Of a stretch of 64,000 nt of DNA, positions 1 through 10,178 are shown piece after piece. This DNA is from Locusta migratoria. Its lineage: Eukaryota; Arthropoda; Insecta; Orthoptera; Acrididae. The stretch spans positions 930,991,503 to 931,055,502 of the forward strand of contig CM048744.1 in assembly GCA_026315105.1 (NCBI GenBank), read 5' to 3'. Under the pieces are notes generated by a model. The model saw nothing but the letters and a program-made list of their open reading frames with translations, was not told the DNA's origin and did no database searches. Positions within the stretch are counted from its first letter, which is position 1, and each line of letters starts with the position of its first letter. Both the position numbers and the translations under genes were made by a program.

Positions 1-835
1 TCTAAGTAGCTCTCTTAGGTTGTTTGCAGTTGTCGCCGTCATTTACCGTCTAGTAAAATCATCTGAAGCTCAAAACCAACTGCAGAAGGATCTGAATAAG
101 ATATCAGTATGGTGTAAAAATTGGCAATTGAGTCTAAATGAGAAGTGTGAAGTCGTCCACATGAGTACGAAAGAAATCCGTTAAACTTTGTTTACAAGAT
201 AAATCAATCAAAAGTGAAGGCCGTAAACTCCACTAAATAGCTAGGAATTACTATTATTTCAGACTTAAACTGGAAAGAACACATAGATAATGTCGTTAGA
301 AAGTCGAACCAGAGACCGCGTTTTATTGGCAGAACTCTTAAAAGACGCAACAGAACTACTAAAGAAACTGCATACACTACGCTTGTCCGTCCATTTTTGG
401 GGTATTGCAGCCCTGTGTGGGATCCTTATCAGGTGGGTTTGACGGAGGACATCGAAAGAGTCCAAAGAAGGGCAGCTCGTTTCGTATTGTCACGATACAG
501 GGGAGACAGCGTTACGGAAATGATACAGGATCTGGGATGGGAATCATTACAACAACGAAGCTTATCGCTGCGGCGTGGGCTACTTACGAAACTCCAATCA
601 CTAACATTCTCCTCCGAATGCGAAAATATATTGTTGAGTCCCACTTACATAGGCAGAAATGATCATCAGAATAAAATACGAGAAATCAGAGCTCGAACAG
701 AGAGGTTCAGGTCTTCTTTTTTCCCGCGCGCTATTCGAGAATGGAATGTGAGATAAATAGTATAATGGTGGTTCGATGAACACTCTGCCAGGCACTTGAA
801 TGTGATTTGCAGAGTATCCCATGTAGGTGTAGATG
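1..835 (+). mobile_element. LINE-C copy 1, 3' part, broken
   Basis: 3' end of a CR1/Jockey-supergroup non-LTR retrotransposon, cut by the window edge. It opens inside the RT palm: the text corresponds to LSSSLRLFA followed by VV where active copies have DD, so the catalytic aspartates are lost. The best frame (about 397-756) gives PVWDPYQVGLTED, IERVQRRAARFVLSRYRGD and a terminal FPRAIREWN block, the usual C-terminus of this family. A stop before YLGI-like sequence near 238 and frameshifts break the upstream frame. The 3' tail is the GTAGATGT-type repeat near 825. Four other copies in the window share this tail (4.2, 12.4, 34.8 and 36.3 kb). Confidence 0.85.
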
Positions 836-879
836 TGGCTGCAGAGGAGAGAAATCTCGATACATGAAAGTAATTTACG

Positions 880-965
880 GTGTACACTATGCGAGTGTTA
901 TAGGACCACTGCTTTTGATGATATACACACTGATGAACGAGAACATTGACTATCTACCTAATAGC
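880..965 (+). mobile_element. LINE RT scrap
   Basis: A short piece that translates as SVIGPLLLMIYTLMNENI, the RT segment that follows GVPQG in LINE-C elements. It lies just after LINE-C copy 1 but is out of order with it, so it is a separate fragment or a rearranged part of the same insertion. No flanking duplication is visible. Confidence 0.5.
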
Positions 966-1454
966 CAGTATGTCCACCCTAGGTGCGGATGACAGCAGCA
1001 ACCGTCTTGGCCTGGTAGCAACAAGGCCTGGGTAGGTTGCGGAGAGATTTGTCACTACACCTGCACACACAAGTCACCGGATTCACGTAAACTCCGGAGA
1101 TGGGGGCGACCAGCTCTGACGCCATGTGGAATCACACCACAAATGTGTTCCGATCGGCCTCTGATCTGGCAGGTTGGAGGGCCAGCAAATCAATTGCAAC
1201 TCTACACAAAGAACAAGTTTGTTTCTGCGGCCATCTTCCACAAGGAGTAAAGAAATATTCTTTTTTTGAAATTAAACTGCCTTTTTCTTGCTGCAGTCCT
1301 CTATTTCCACCATACGCTTTTCGACCTCTTTTAATCCATTATTAGTGGATTCTGTATCTGAAATTTACATTTTTGCTTATGGTCAAAGACTCAACAGATC
1401 ATAAACAGTTCGTCTTAAGCGAAATAAATATAGGCAACTATCTCATTTTATGTT

Positions 1455-1646
1455 CAAAAGTTTGTTAAGCTTATGAGACTTAACTGCGGGGTCATTAGTT
1501 GCTAAACTTACAAACTACTTATGAACTAACTTATATTAAAGACAACACAAACATCTCTGCCCGAGGGAGGATTCGAACCTCCGACGTGGGTGGCCACGAG
1601 ATCCTTAACGTGGCGCTTCAGACCGTTCGGCTACTCCCGCGCGGCA
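1455..1646 (-). mobile_element. SINE-A
   Basis: Complete tRNA-headed SINE in reverse: B-box complement GGATTCGAACC near 1570, head ending CTACTCCCGCGCGGC, tail complement TTGTTAAGCTTATGAGAC. Flanked by a 12-bp duplication TCATTTTATGTT (1443-1454 and 1647-1658). It interrupts the left arm of PLE-1 and is therefore younger than it. Confidence 0.9.
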
Positions 1647-2065
1647 TCATTTTATGTTAACTTGATTTTAATGGTATTCTTCCCATCTGGTCACTGGTTG
1701 AATTCACCCAGTTTCGTCACAATTTGTGTATTTCCCTCTCCATTTTATCATTGTGGATAAGGCGTATCTCGTTTAGGGATTCGTTTGCTTACAAGTGTTG
1801 CCAACTTAACTGAATATGTGTATAGGAGTCTGTGTTTTGTGTGTACAAAATAGATGGTGTTTTGTGTATGTGTACGATTTCGATGTTTTTTGGAGGGGGG
1901 ATTAATGGGAAAGTGATGGGAGTGGGCCTTTTCCTATTTCAAATATAAATGTGAGGAAATAAAGGAAAGCCTTAAAAAATAAATAAAAACAATAAAATCA
2001 CCGCCTAAAAATTAATGAAAGCAATATTCTCATAAAAATAATTCTAGAATACTCCGCAAGATTAA

Positions 2066-2500
2066 TTAAAGTAGTGATTTATTTTCTATGAGTACTTGGT
2101 CATTGAACAGGAACTTTTCTGCTTTGGTTTTTTGGAAATGGTAATTTTGTTGTAGTGTTAGAATATGCTTTCTGTTGTTTATTCTAATCATTTCCATGTC
2201 TTCTTCTCTGGATGCTAGTTCGTGGTTGTATGTTCTTAGGTGTTCACCAGAATTTTACCTTATATATCTCCCATTACAGGTGTTACATAGCAGCTGGTAT
2301 ATTCCAGCTTTGTGGAATATGTCTATGTCTTTTGTTAGTCTAGGGGTGTATTTTTGAATAGATTTGACTGTTGTGTATGTTATGTTTATGCCCAGACTTT
2401 TGAAAATGTTGGTTAGTTTACATGTGGGTTTGTGTCTGTATGTAATTGTATACCATCTTGTGTCTTTTCTTATATATTTTTTGGTTCTTCTGGGTAGTTG
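2066..2500 (-). pseudogene. GIY-YIG endonuclease domain of PLE-1
   Basis: Reading the minus strand from about 2500 gives KYTPRLTKDIDIFHKAG, then GIYQLLCNTCNGRYI, then an in-frame stop, then GEHLRTYNHELASREED and a lysine/asparagine-rich tail ending at TAA (2066-2068). The GIY....CNTC..RYI pattern is the N-terminal half of the GIY-YIG nuclease at the C-terminus of Penelope-type reverse transcriptases, which nicks target DNA. The YIG glycine is replaced by R and a stop follows, so this copy is dead. The RT domain itself was not found. SINE-A and the 3' UTR lie downstream. Confidence 0.7.
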
Positions 2501-3384
2501 GTATGGTATTTGGGGCTTATGATCGTGTGTGGTTCAGTTTTGTTGTGTCTGACTTTGTGTTATGTGCTTTTATTTTTGATTTTACTTTGATCTTTAGCTA
2601 CGTCATTCCTTTAAACATTATTTTCAGCTATCTGCATTATTATGTATAGTTATTTTTGACATTTTTCTTTGTTATCTTTTATTGTAAAAAAGAAAACAAA
2701 TCACCTTCTTTTTCGTACACACAGAACACAGATGCCCCATACAATACTCACTTAAGTTGGTACCACGTGTAAACAAACGAATTCATGATGAGACGTATTC
2801 AAATCTGTGAAATAGTAAACATTTAAAAACTGATAAATATACAAATTGTGACGAAACTGGCTGTATTCAACCAATCACCATATTGGAAGAACACAATGAA
2901 AATCGCGATACTATAAAATGCGAGTAGCCTATATTTATTTCCTTTAAAGCAAAGTGAACTTTTTGTAATGTTTTGTGGCTACAACAACTAGAAGAAATGT
3001 TATTTTCAGATACAGAATCCACTGATGATGCCCTAAAATACTTATGGTGGAAATAAAAGCATTGAGGCCAGAACGCGGCAGTTTCATTTCCTAAACCCAA
3101 TGTTTGTACACAAAGAATTTACTAAATTTACTGCGAGTAGGAATTGAAATAATTCAGTGGTGAAAGTTGAAAATCTGTGCCCCATGCGGGATTAGAACTC
3201 GGTTCTTCCTCATATAAGGCAGTCGCGCTTGACCATTACCCCCAGGGGGCTCACGGTTCTTTCGTGAGTAAGTGCGTGGCGAGCACGGGTCCCCGAGTTA
3301 ACGCAGTCTTCATTTCTTCTTTACTTCCCGGACTGCATTTCCTTTCCCCCCTCCCCTCCTTTCCTCCCAAAGGGGGACTGATTA

Positions 3385-3575
3385 AAAATGTTTGTTAAGC
3401 TTATGGGACTTAACTACGGGGTCATCAGTCCCTAAACATACAAACTACTTATGAACTACTTACGAACTAGGACGGCACAAATATCCATGCCCGAGGGGGG
3501 ATTCGAACCCCCGACCGTAGTGGCCGTGCTGACCGTGACTGGAGCGCCTCAGTCACCTCGGCCACCGCGGCCGGC
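3385..3575 (-). mobile_element. SINE-A
   Basis: Full SINE-A in reverse, head ending in GGCCACCGCGGCCGGC. An 11-bp perfect duplication GGGACTGATTA flanks it (3374-3384 and 3576-3586). The B-box complement is GGATTCGAACCC. Confidence 0.92.
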
Positions 3576-3586
3576 GGGACTGATTA

Positions 3587-4189
3587 CCTCGGTAGGTTAG
3601 CCCCCATATCCCAGCCAAACAACCCAACTCCCGCTTGACCACTACACCACTTGCGACACTACCATCACCGTGGCCGCACGCGCTACCCCTGCACGCCTCC
3701 CTCCAGACGCAAATTTTCCACTTTTATTCACACACTACTGACGTAGTACCCCCACCCCACTACCTATCAGTTCTCGCGGGATGTAGCCGGTTCCCGTAAG
3801 AGTTACGGCTTGTTGCGCATCCGCGCTGAATATGTAACATACCACTGCAACTCGTCAGTGTGTTTCTCCAATCACAACATCACACTCCTGGCCTTGTGAC
3901 ATCACATCAGTTTTAGGATATGTTTTCTGCTTTCATAAGAAAATTCCAAGGTCATAGAAACATATTAATATTTGGCTAAAGTGTAGAATCTGTTGCCCAC
4001 GTTCTGCAAATGTTGGCAACACTACAGAATATCTAATGTGAGGGCGCATAGCACCCGAATCTCCGGTTCAGAAACATTCAAATTATTGTTTTCCCATAGT
4101 CGCTCGAAGCAAAGTTGCCAACATAAGTGCCATGCTAATAACATGGGCAACAGACACTGCAGTTTTACCAATTAATTTCGATTACTGCA
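3587..4189. other. unassigned spacer
   Basis: C-rich at the left, AT-richer to the right. I see no coding signal, tandem repeat or terminal repeat here. Confidence 0.4.
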
Positions 4190-5105
4190 TCGACTGAAAC
4201 AGAGGTGATATCGGGCGTTCCACAGGGTAGTGTTATTGGTCCTCTGCTGTTCCATATTTACATGAACGATTTGGGAGAAAATCTAAGCAGCTCTCTTAGG
4301 TTGTTTGCAGATGACGCCGTCATTTACCGCCTAGTAAAATCATCTGAAGATCAAAACCAACTGCAGAACAATCTGAATAAGATTGGTATAAAAATTTGCA
4401 ATCGACTCTAAATAATGATAGGTGTAAACTCGTCCACATGAGTACGAAAAGAAATCCGTTAAACTTTGTTTACGAGATAAATCAATCAAAAGTGAAGTCC
4501 GTAAACTCCACAAAATACCTAGGAATTACTATTATTTCAGACTTAAACTGGAAAGAACACGTAGATAATGTCGTGAAGGCGAAGCAGAGACTGCGTTTTA
4601 TTGGCAGAACCCTTAAAAGATGCAACAGAACTACTAAAGAAACTGCATACACTGCGCTTGTCCGTTCTCATTTGGAATATTGCTGCCCAGTGTGGGAACA
4701 TTATCAGGTGGGTGTGACGGAGGACGTCGAAAGAGTCCAAAGAAGGGTAGCTCGTTTCGCATTGTCACGATACAGGGAAGACAGCGTTACGGAAATAATA
4801 CAGGATCGGGAGTAGGAATCATTACAACAACGGCGCTTATCGCTGCGGCGTGGGCTACTTACAAAACTCCAATAGCCAACATTCTCCTCGAATGCGAAAA
4901 TATAGTGTTCACTCCCACATACATAGGTAGAAATGATCATCAGAATAAAATACGAGAAATCAGGGCTCGGACGGAGAGATTCAGGTGTTCTTTCTTCCCG
5001 CGCTCTATTCGAGAATGGAATGGGAGATAAATAGTATAATGGTGGTTCGATGATCCCTCTGCCAGGCACTTAAATGTGATTTGCAGAGTATCCCATGTAG
5101 ATGTA
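4190..5105 (+). mobile_element. LINE-C copy 2, 5'-truncated
   Basis: CR1/Jockey-supergroup LINE starting inside the RT. The first frame gives VISGVPQGSVIGPLLF, IYMNDLGENLSSS, LRLFADDAVIYRLV; FADD, the catalytic motif, is intact. A shift near 4400 moves to a second frame (YLGITIISDLNWKEHVD, LVRSHLEYCCPVWEHYQ, VERVQRRVARF), and a stop near 4815 moves to a third (NDHQNKIREIRARTERF). It ends in GTAGATGTAGA. Intact motifs but at least two frame breaks. The 5' boundary (GCATCGACT..AACAGAG) matches that of copy 4 almost to the base. Confidence 0.88.
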
Positions 5106-5143
5106 GACTGATAGAAATAGTCTTCAATAGAGGTAGATTGACT

Positions 5144-5413
5144 GGCCAGTACTTACCTTGTACCGCCGATAATCACACAAAAAACGCAAATGAAGACGAA
5201 ATCATAGGACAATAGCTTTATGAACTGTATTCCTTCATCACCTCATGACGTAGGTTATTCACAACCTTTCCCTTCTATTACCTGTTCCCTTTTACTTTCC
5301 TCGTTCCTACCTGGTGAAGGAACACAGTTCTGGAAGCTAGCGTCCTATTTTTTGTCTCTATTTGCGTTTTTTGTGTGACTATCGGCGTTGCAAAACTAAG
5401 GTAAGTACTGGGC
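5144..5413. repeat. fold-back repeat, ~100-bp arms
   Basis: The left arm 5144-5241 (CCAGTACTTACCTT...ACACAAAAAACGCAAAT...CCTTCATCAC) is the imperfect reverse complement of 5311-5413 (GTGAAGG...ATTTGCGTTTTTTGTGT...AAGGTAAGTACTGG). The loop is about 70 bp. No coding capacity; resembles a small non-autonomous fold-back element. Confidence 0.75.
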
Positions 5414-5564
5414 AACCATTGAATATGTTTTCAAGGATATTTTATCATATTTACTTTTTAAATATTCTAAATCTTTTTCTAGGGATTTTATTTATGTTAC
5501 TAACTTCTTTCAAGAACAGTTCACACTTTACATTGACTTGAAATAATATCAGTACGTCTCACAA

Positions 5565-6248
5565 CATTAACAAGAGTAAAACTAGAGTAATGGAGTGCAG
5601 TGTAAGAAAATCAGGCGATGCTGAAGGAATTGGATTAGGTAACGAAACAATAAAGGAGGTAGATGAGTTTTGTTACTTGGGCAGTAAAATAACAAATGAT
5701 GGTCGCAGTACGGAGGATATAAAATGCAGAATGGCAATGGGTAGAAAGGCGTTTTTGAAAAAGAGAAATTTGTTAACATCGAATATTGATTTAAGCCTAA
5801 GGAAGTCCTTTCTGAAGGCATTTGTATGGAGTGTTGCCTTGTATGGGAGTGAAACATGGACGATAAGCAGTGTGGACAGAAAGAGGATAGAGGCTTTTGA
5901 AATGTGGTGCTACAGAAGAATGCTGAAGATTAGGTGGGTGGATCGCGTAACTAATGAGGAGGTACTGAACCGAATTGGGGAGAAAAGAAATTTCTGGCAT
6001 ACCTCGACTAAAAGAAGGGATAGATTGGTAGGACACATTCTTAGAAATCAAGGAATTGTGAATTTAGCTTTGGAGGGAAGTGTGTTGGGTAAAAATCGCA
6101 GAGGGAGACCAAGAGACGCGTATAGTAAGCAGATTCAAGTGGATGTAGGTTGTCGTTCTTATGAGGAGATGAAAAGGCTTGCTCAGGATAGAGTAGGGTG
6201 GAGAGCTGCATCAAACCAGTCTCTGGACTGAAGACCACAACAACAACA
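5565..6248 (+). mobile_element. RTE copy 1, 5'-truncated, young
   Basis: 3' end of an RTE-clade LINE, ending in the family's (CAA)n tail. An 11-bp duplication ACGTCTCACAA (5554-5564 and 6249-6259) marks both ends, so the length (684 bp) reflects truncation at insertion. The reading frame is open to its natural stop. Confidence 0.93.
5590..6231 (+). CDS. RTE reverse transcriptase, C-terminal 213 aa
   Basis: Partial CDS: the ATG is internal to the original protein. Recognisable blocks in order are KEVDEFCYLGSKIT, RSFLKAFVWSVALYGSE-like thumb sequence (here SFLKAFVWSVALYGSETW), FEMWCYRRMLKIRWVDRVTN, then GHILRNQGIVNLALEGSV and GKNRRGRPRDAYSKQ, ending SNQSLD and stop. This part lies downstream of the FADD catalytic motif, so the fragment cannot act alone. 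Very close in sequence to the copies at 20.2, 27.9 and 47.5 kb, which indicates recent spread. Confidence 0.9.
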   Translation: MECSVRKSGDAEGIGLGNETIKEVDEFCYLGSKITNDGRSTEDIKCRMAMGRKAFLKKRNLLTSNIDLSLRKSFLKAFVWSVALYGSETWTISSVDRKRIEAFEMWCYRRMLKIRWVDRVTNEEVLNRIGEKRNFWHTSTKRRDRLVGHILRNQGIVNLALEGSVLGKNRRGRPRDAYSKQIQVDVGCRSYEEMKRLAQDRVGWRAASNQSLD

Positions 6249-6566
6249 ACGTCTCACAAGTACACTATAGCTTACTTTATTAGCCTCTCTGAGTAGATTT
6301 TTTATTTACAATTAGTACTTTGTCTTTATGGTTTTAAATTGAAAATGACTGGTCTATTTCTGGAAAATAGTAAATCAAAATAATGTTTTTGGCTTTCTCG
6401 ATTACAGCATTTTAGTGTAACAATAATTAATTGCAATGAATCATCTATACATATTTTTACGTTACTACATTAAAATTGCACTGTAATAACTGTTTGGATA
6501 TAAATGAAAAGAAAAAAAAGTAATATTAGGCAAAACCGTTTCTGGATTGGTGAACTTATTGTACGT

Positions 6567-6765
6567 TCAAATGGTCAAATATTTGTAGAGCATAAGGGAC
6601 TTAACTGCAGGGTCATCAGTCCCTAAACCTACGAACTACTTATCAACTAACTAATACTACGGACGGCACAAACATCCAGGCCCGAGGGGGGATTCGAACA
6701 CCCGACCGTAGTGGCCGTGCAGAACGTGACTGGCGCGCCACAAACCGCTCGGCCACTGCGGCCGG
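6567..6765 (-). mobile_element. SINE-A
   Basis: Full SINE-A in reverse with a 12-bp duplication that differs at one base (CTTATTGTACGT at 6555-6566, CTTATCGTACGT at 6766-6777). The B-box complement is present as ATTCGAACACC with one change. Confidence 0.9.
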
Positions 6766-7072
6766 CTTATCGTACGTACCGCGTAATATACTGAATAATA
6801 AAAGTGTTCTGGAAACCAGATCCATTATAGCCTCTAGAAAACATTAACTCTTGTTCTAATATGATATCTTACATCTCATATTGATGTAAATACACCTATG
6901 GCGTGAAGATTTATACCTCTGAAACAACTACTGGAAGTAAAAATAAATTATGACTGGTTTAAGTAACCTGTAGTGTCAGTTGCGTTTCATTTGTAAATAT
7001 TGAAGAATATTAAAAAATATATACAACTTGGAACATGGCTGATTAACAGCAACCGTAACCCATTTTAACAAT

Positions 7073-7121
7073 TTTTTATATCAGTCAACCGGTTGCGTAA
7101 ATCGGTTGGCTGATATAAAAA
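7073..7121. repeat. short hairpin
   Basis: TTTATATCAGTCAACCGG is followed by its near-complement CCGGTTGGCTGATATAAA across a ~10-base loop, then a short (TA)n. It may be a remnant of an H-motif repeat or a MITE core. Confidence 0.55.
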
Positions 7122-7129
7122 ATATATAT

Positions 7130-8243
7130 ATATATACGTAGATATGAATTGTAATGAAAAGGTGCTTTAAAGAATAATCGAGGAAATAAGTCTTCGGAAA
7201 ACATCATAATAAGGGACTGATCAGGAGGCATAAAAGAAGGAATTCAGCAATAGTAACTCGATGTTTGATGAAGTGGCGTAGAATAAAAGTTATATCAGTA
7301 GACAGGGAGCAGGATTTAGCAATCAGTGATGGGCGAGGAGGTGAAAATGTTAAAACAGAAGTGATGCTCAACATGAATGGTATACTGAACAATAATGAAC
7401 ACAACGCAGTTATATAACTAAGGAATTCCTTCCTGAAACAGCGGTTGAGATTCTTTTCAAGTATCTTTACTGCTTTATGCTAACTGAGATGCACTTCGTT
7501 TAACATCACCGTAGACTGCATTGGTGTTGTTGCCTGTAAATGAAAACCACAAATAACACGAAGGACAGGGAATTTTATGGCTCCTGACGTGTGAAATTAT
7601 GATCATGAGAGCCCTAATCGACTGTGACGAAAGGTGAAATACAAGGTACTTTATACACGTTTAGGTAATCACTAAGTCAGAAGATTTTTTCCTAAATGGC
7701 ATGAACGTGATTCATAACTGTCCGTTGTAATTAGATTCATAGCAAGGGGCAAGTACTACCAAGTAACAACAGCGTGGGCTGCTTCTTGGCGGGAGGCCAT
7801 TATGCTAAAATTGCTGCTCCGAGCCAAAGCACCTGCGTGATTGATATGAGTGAGCGAGGATTAAGTCAGAAAATGTTAGCTGGGACGCTAAATTGCTGTA
7901 CGAGGCAGACTTCACAACAGACTACAATTTGACGCTAGGCGAAGTGCAGACAGCTTTCACGACTCTGATAGCAAAATTTCGACCTGTAAGCTTCTCGGAA
8001 TGTTAGGATCGCCGCTGAAGACAGATATTCCTCGTCTGTTTTTTGACTGCACAGGGTTTGTCACAATGCCTATACAGGCTCTTCGGGGTTATAGAGGTTG
8101 CTAATGATTTCTCTAAGGAACCCACGAACCATTTAGAAGTGCCCCGCTGCAGACTTTTGACGAGAAGTTGTTTGTTACCTAGAAGAGCATCCGATGACGA
8201 GAACTTGAAACAATTCACATGACAGGGGCTGACATAACAAGTT
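7130..8243. other. unassigned spacer
   Basis: About 1.1 kb with no convincing ORF, repeat pair or terminal repeat on either strand. Confidence 0.4.
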
Positions 8244-8256
8244 AGAGCTCATTGTT

Positions 8257-8426
8257 CACAAATGTTCAAATGTTTGTAGAGCTTATGGGACTTAACTACG
8301 ACGTCATCAGTCCCTAAACTTACAAACTACTTATCCATGCCCGAGGGGGGATTCGAACCCCCGACCGCAGCGGCCGTGCAGACCGTGACTGGCACGCCGC
8401 AGACCGCTCGGCCACCGCGGCCGGCG
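8257..8426 (-). mobile_element. SINE-A, internally shortened
   Basis: SINE-A in reverse, flanked by the 13-bp perfect duplication AGAGCTCATTGTT (8244-8256 and 8427-8439). The stretch between the tail and head lacks the usual GAACTAG...GGACGGCAC part, a small internal deletion. Confidence 0.9.
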
Positions 8427-8790
8427 AGAGCTCATTGTTTTAGCAATGTGGGAAGATTTGAAGAGGAAGATTTGATAGTGATCCCAGGTCCAAACTTCGT
8501 TTATATCCAAAACGTATACCGTTTGAAAAAAAAAAGAACAAATGTTTGGGGACACCTTCCTTTCACCAAAACAAGAAAAAAATTTCAGTAAGCATGACTC
8601 TAAAATGCATACCTTTAGAGCTATGAGCTCATAGCTATTAAGATACGCATTTAAGACCTCATGTTCACTGGACTGATATTTCTTATTTTGTTCAGTGCTA
8701 CCTGCTGCCAAAAATGGAAAGCGAAGAACTTGCAGTAGAAAAGACGTGTTCCACAATATCTAAGACGAGTAACTGCTCATAGCTTCGTAA

Positions 8791-8973
8791 GAATCCGAAA
8801 GCAAAGATCATGTGAAACATATTATTTATAAATGAACTAGTTCGCTGTTATTCAGTATTTTTTTTATTTTCACGAAAGATCTGAATCCGAAAGCAAAGAT
8901 CATGTGAAACATATTATTTATAAATGAACTAGTTCGCTGTTATTCAGTATTTTTTTATTTTCACGAAAGATCT
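8791..8973. repeat. recent 92-bp tandem duplication
   Basis: Unit GAATCCGAAAGC...CACGAAAGATCT occurs at 8791-8882 and again at 8883-8973. The only difference I see is one T in a poly-T run. The second unit is directly followed by GTTTCGTC, the reverse of an H-motif GACGAAAC. Confidence 0.95.
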
Positions 8974-9734
8974 GTTTCGTCTTATAATGCCATTGTCAAG
9001 TGACCTGCGGTATAGATGGGTAACATTAAGACTAAACCAATGATATGTCATATTATAATATAACAGTAATGATCTTAACAACTACTTACGTATGTGTCTA
9101 GATATTCAGACATATATAAGACATCTAAAACATATTTATAGTAAGAGTTTAAAAAAATATGATACTATTGTGTACTTTGAAAATGTATTTTGACAGTTAC
9201 AGCTAAGATGTCATATGTTTACAAAGGATGTACAGCAGATATTTATGCTGTTGTGCTTTGGTATATCTTTGGCGTATTAGATATCTGTGTTAATAAAATA
9301 TACATGCTATAATATGGTCATCTTTTGAAGTACATGTTGTATACTTAAAATTCTATGTTTTACCGTTTATTTCTATAATCGATTTTCGTAAGCTGCAAAC
9401 ATATACGCAGCTTATTAAACGAATGTTTCGCATTTAAGGCAAAACTCAGAAGCGTATTATTCGCATTAAGAAAGGTCCTACTGTATACACAAACTGTAAG
9501 AAGTATATGTTTTTTTCGAATAATTACTTATTGTATCAAATAGTTTTACCTCCCGATTGGTTCCTGAAAACAGTTTTCATACTTTGAGCTTATTTATTAT
9601 CAACACTGTATTACAAATCCATATGTGATCTATTCAAGGAACTCCATAATTTTAACATTAAATATATTTCAGTTATGCATACGTTTTTGTATTATTGAAA
9701 CTCTAGTTATTTTAGTTTGCAAGTACTTCCTCTT
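8974..9734. other. AT-rich spacer
   Basis: AT-rich, with a weak H-like motif in reverse at about 8973-9008. Nothing else recognised. Confidence 0.4.
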
Positions 9735-9811
9735 GAGACGGCGAGCCTCCGAGGGAGATTTTGCGACGCCCCTGGGATCGCGACCCACAGGTAGAAAAGC
9801 AGTGCTCTAAA
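9735..9811 (+). mobile_element. hAT-like terminus scrap
   Basis: GCGACGCCCCTGGGATCGCG then ACCCACAGGTAGAAAAGCAG and TGCTC resembles the GGGTCGCGACCCACAGGTTGA-type subterminal end of Charlie/ZBED-like hAT elements. Only one end is present and no duplication is visible. Confidence 0.35.
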
Positions 9812-10178
9812 TGATTCCAAGTTCCTTAAACATTTCATAACTTTTTATTTTTTCCACACATCTTTGAAAAAGCAAGTGCTACGTTTCTAATGATCTCCAG
9901 GTCGACAAGAAATTAAGCTAATATTATTACAAAACACTTCATACTGAGGAAAGGTATTATATGAAAGCGGTGCTTGAGATTGGGAAACAATTCAGGCAAG
10001 ATTTCGTTTTGGATGATAAAAGAGTACAGAACATTGAATAGTAACGTTCAGCGATACCTTGCGGTTGGTAGCGAGGCACCTGCTGTATAGGCAACCTTAC
10101 GTGACGAAGTGTTGGCTGGGAGGCATCCTGAGGCAGTGGTGTGCTTTATTCTGATCGTTATCATCCGCGAGGATAATA

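Larger units (their letters stand above)
1263..3098 (-). mobile_element. Penelope-like element PLE-1 with inverted arms
   Basis: A minus-strand PLE coding remnant sits between two inverted arms. The left arm (about 1263-1860, interrupted by a SINE at 1455-1646) reads on the minus strand like the right arm (about 2718-3098) on the plus strand. Shared blocks in the same order include GTACACACA, AAATTGTGACGAAACTGG, CTATATTTATTTC, CAGATACAGAATCCACT and TATGGTGGAAATA. PLEs are known to carry LTR-like repeats that can be inverted, and to encode an RT fused to a GIY-YIG nuclease. The right arm contains an H motif (CTGATGATGCC at 3022, GGTGGAAA at about 3046). Arm ends are approximate. Confidence 0.65.

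Noticed and set aside
2175..2649. small hydrophobic ORFs on the plus strand
   Set aside because: They are antisense to, or beside, the PLE-1 nuclease remnant; T-rich DNA encodes Phe/Leu/Tyr by composition.
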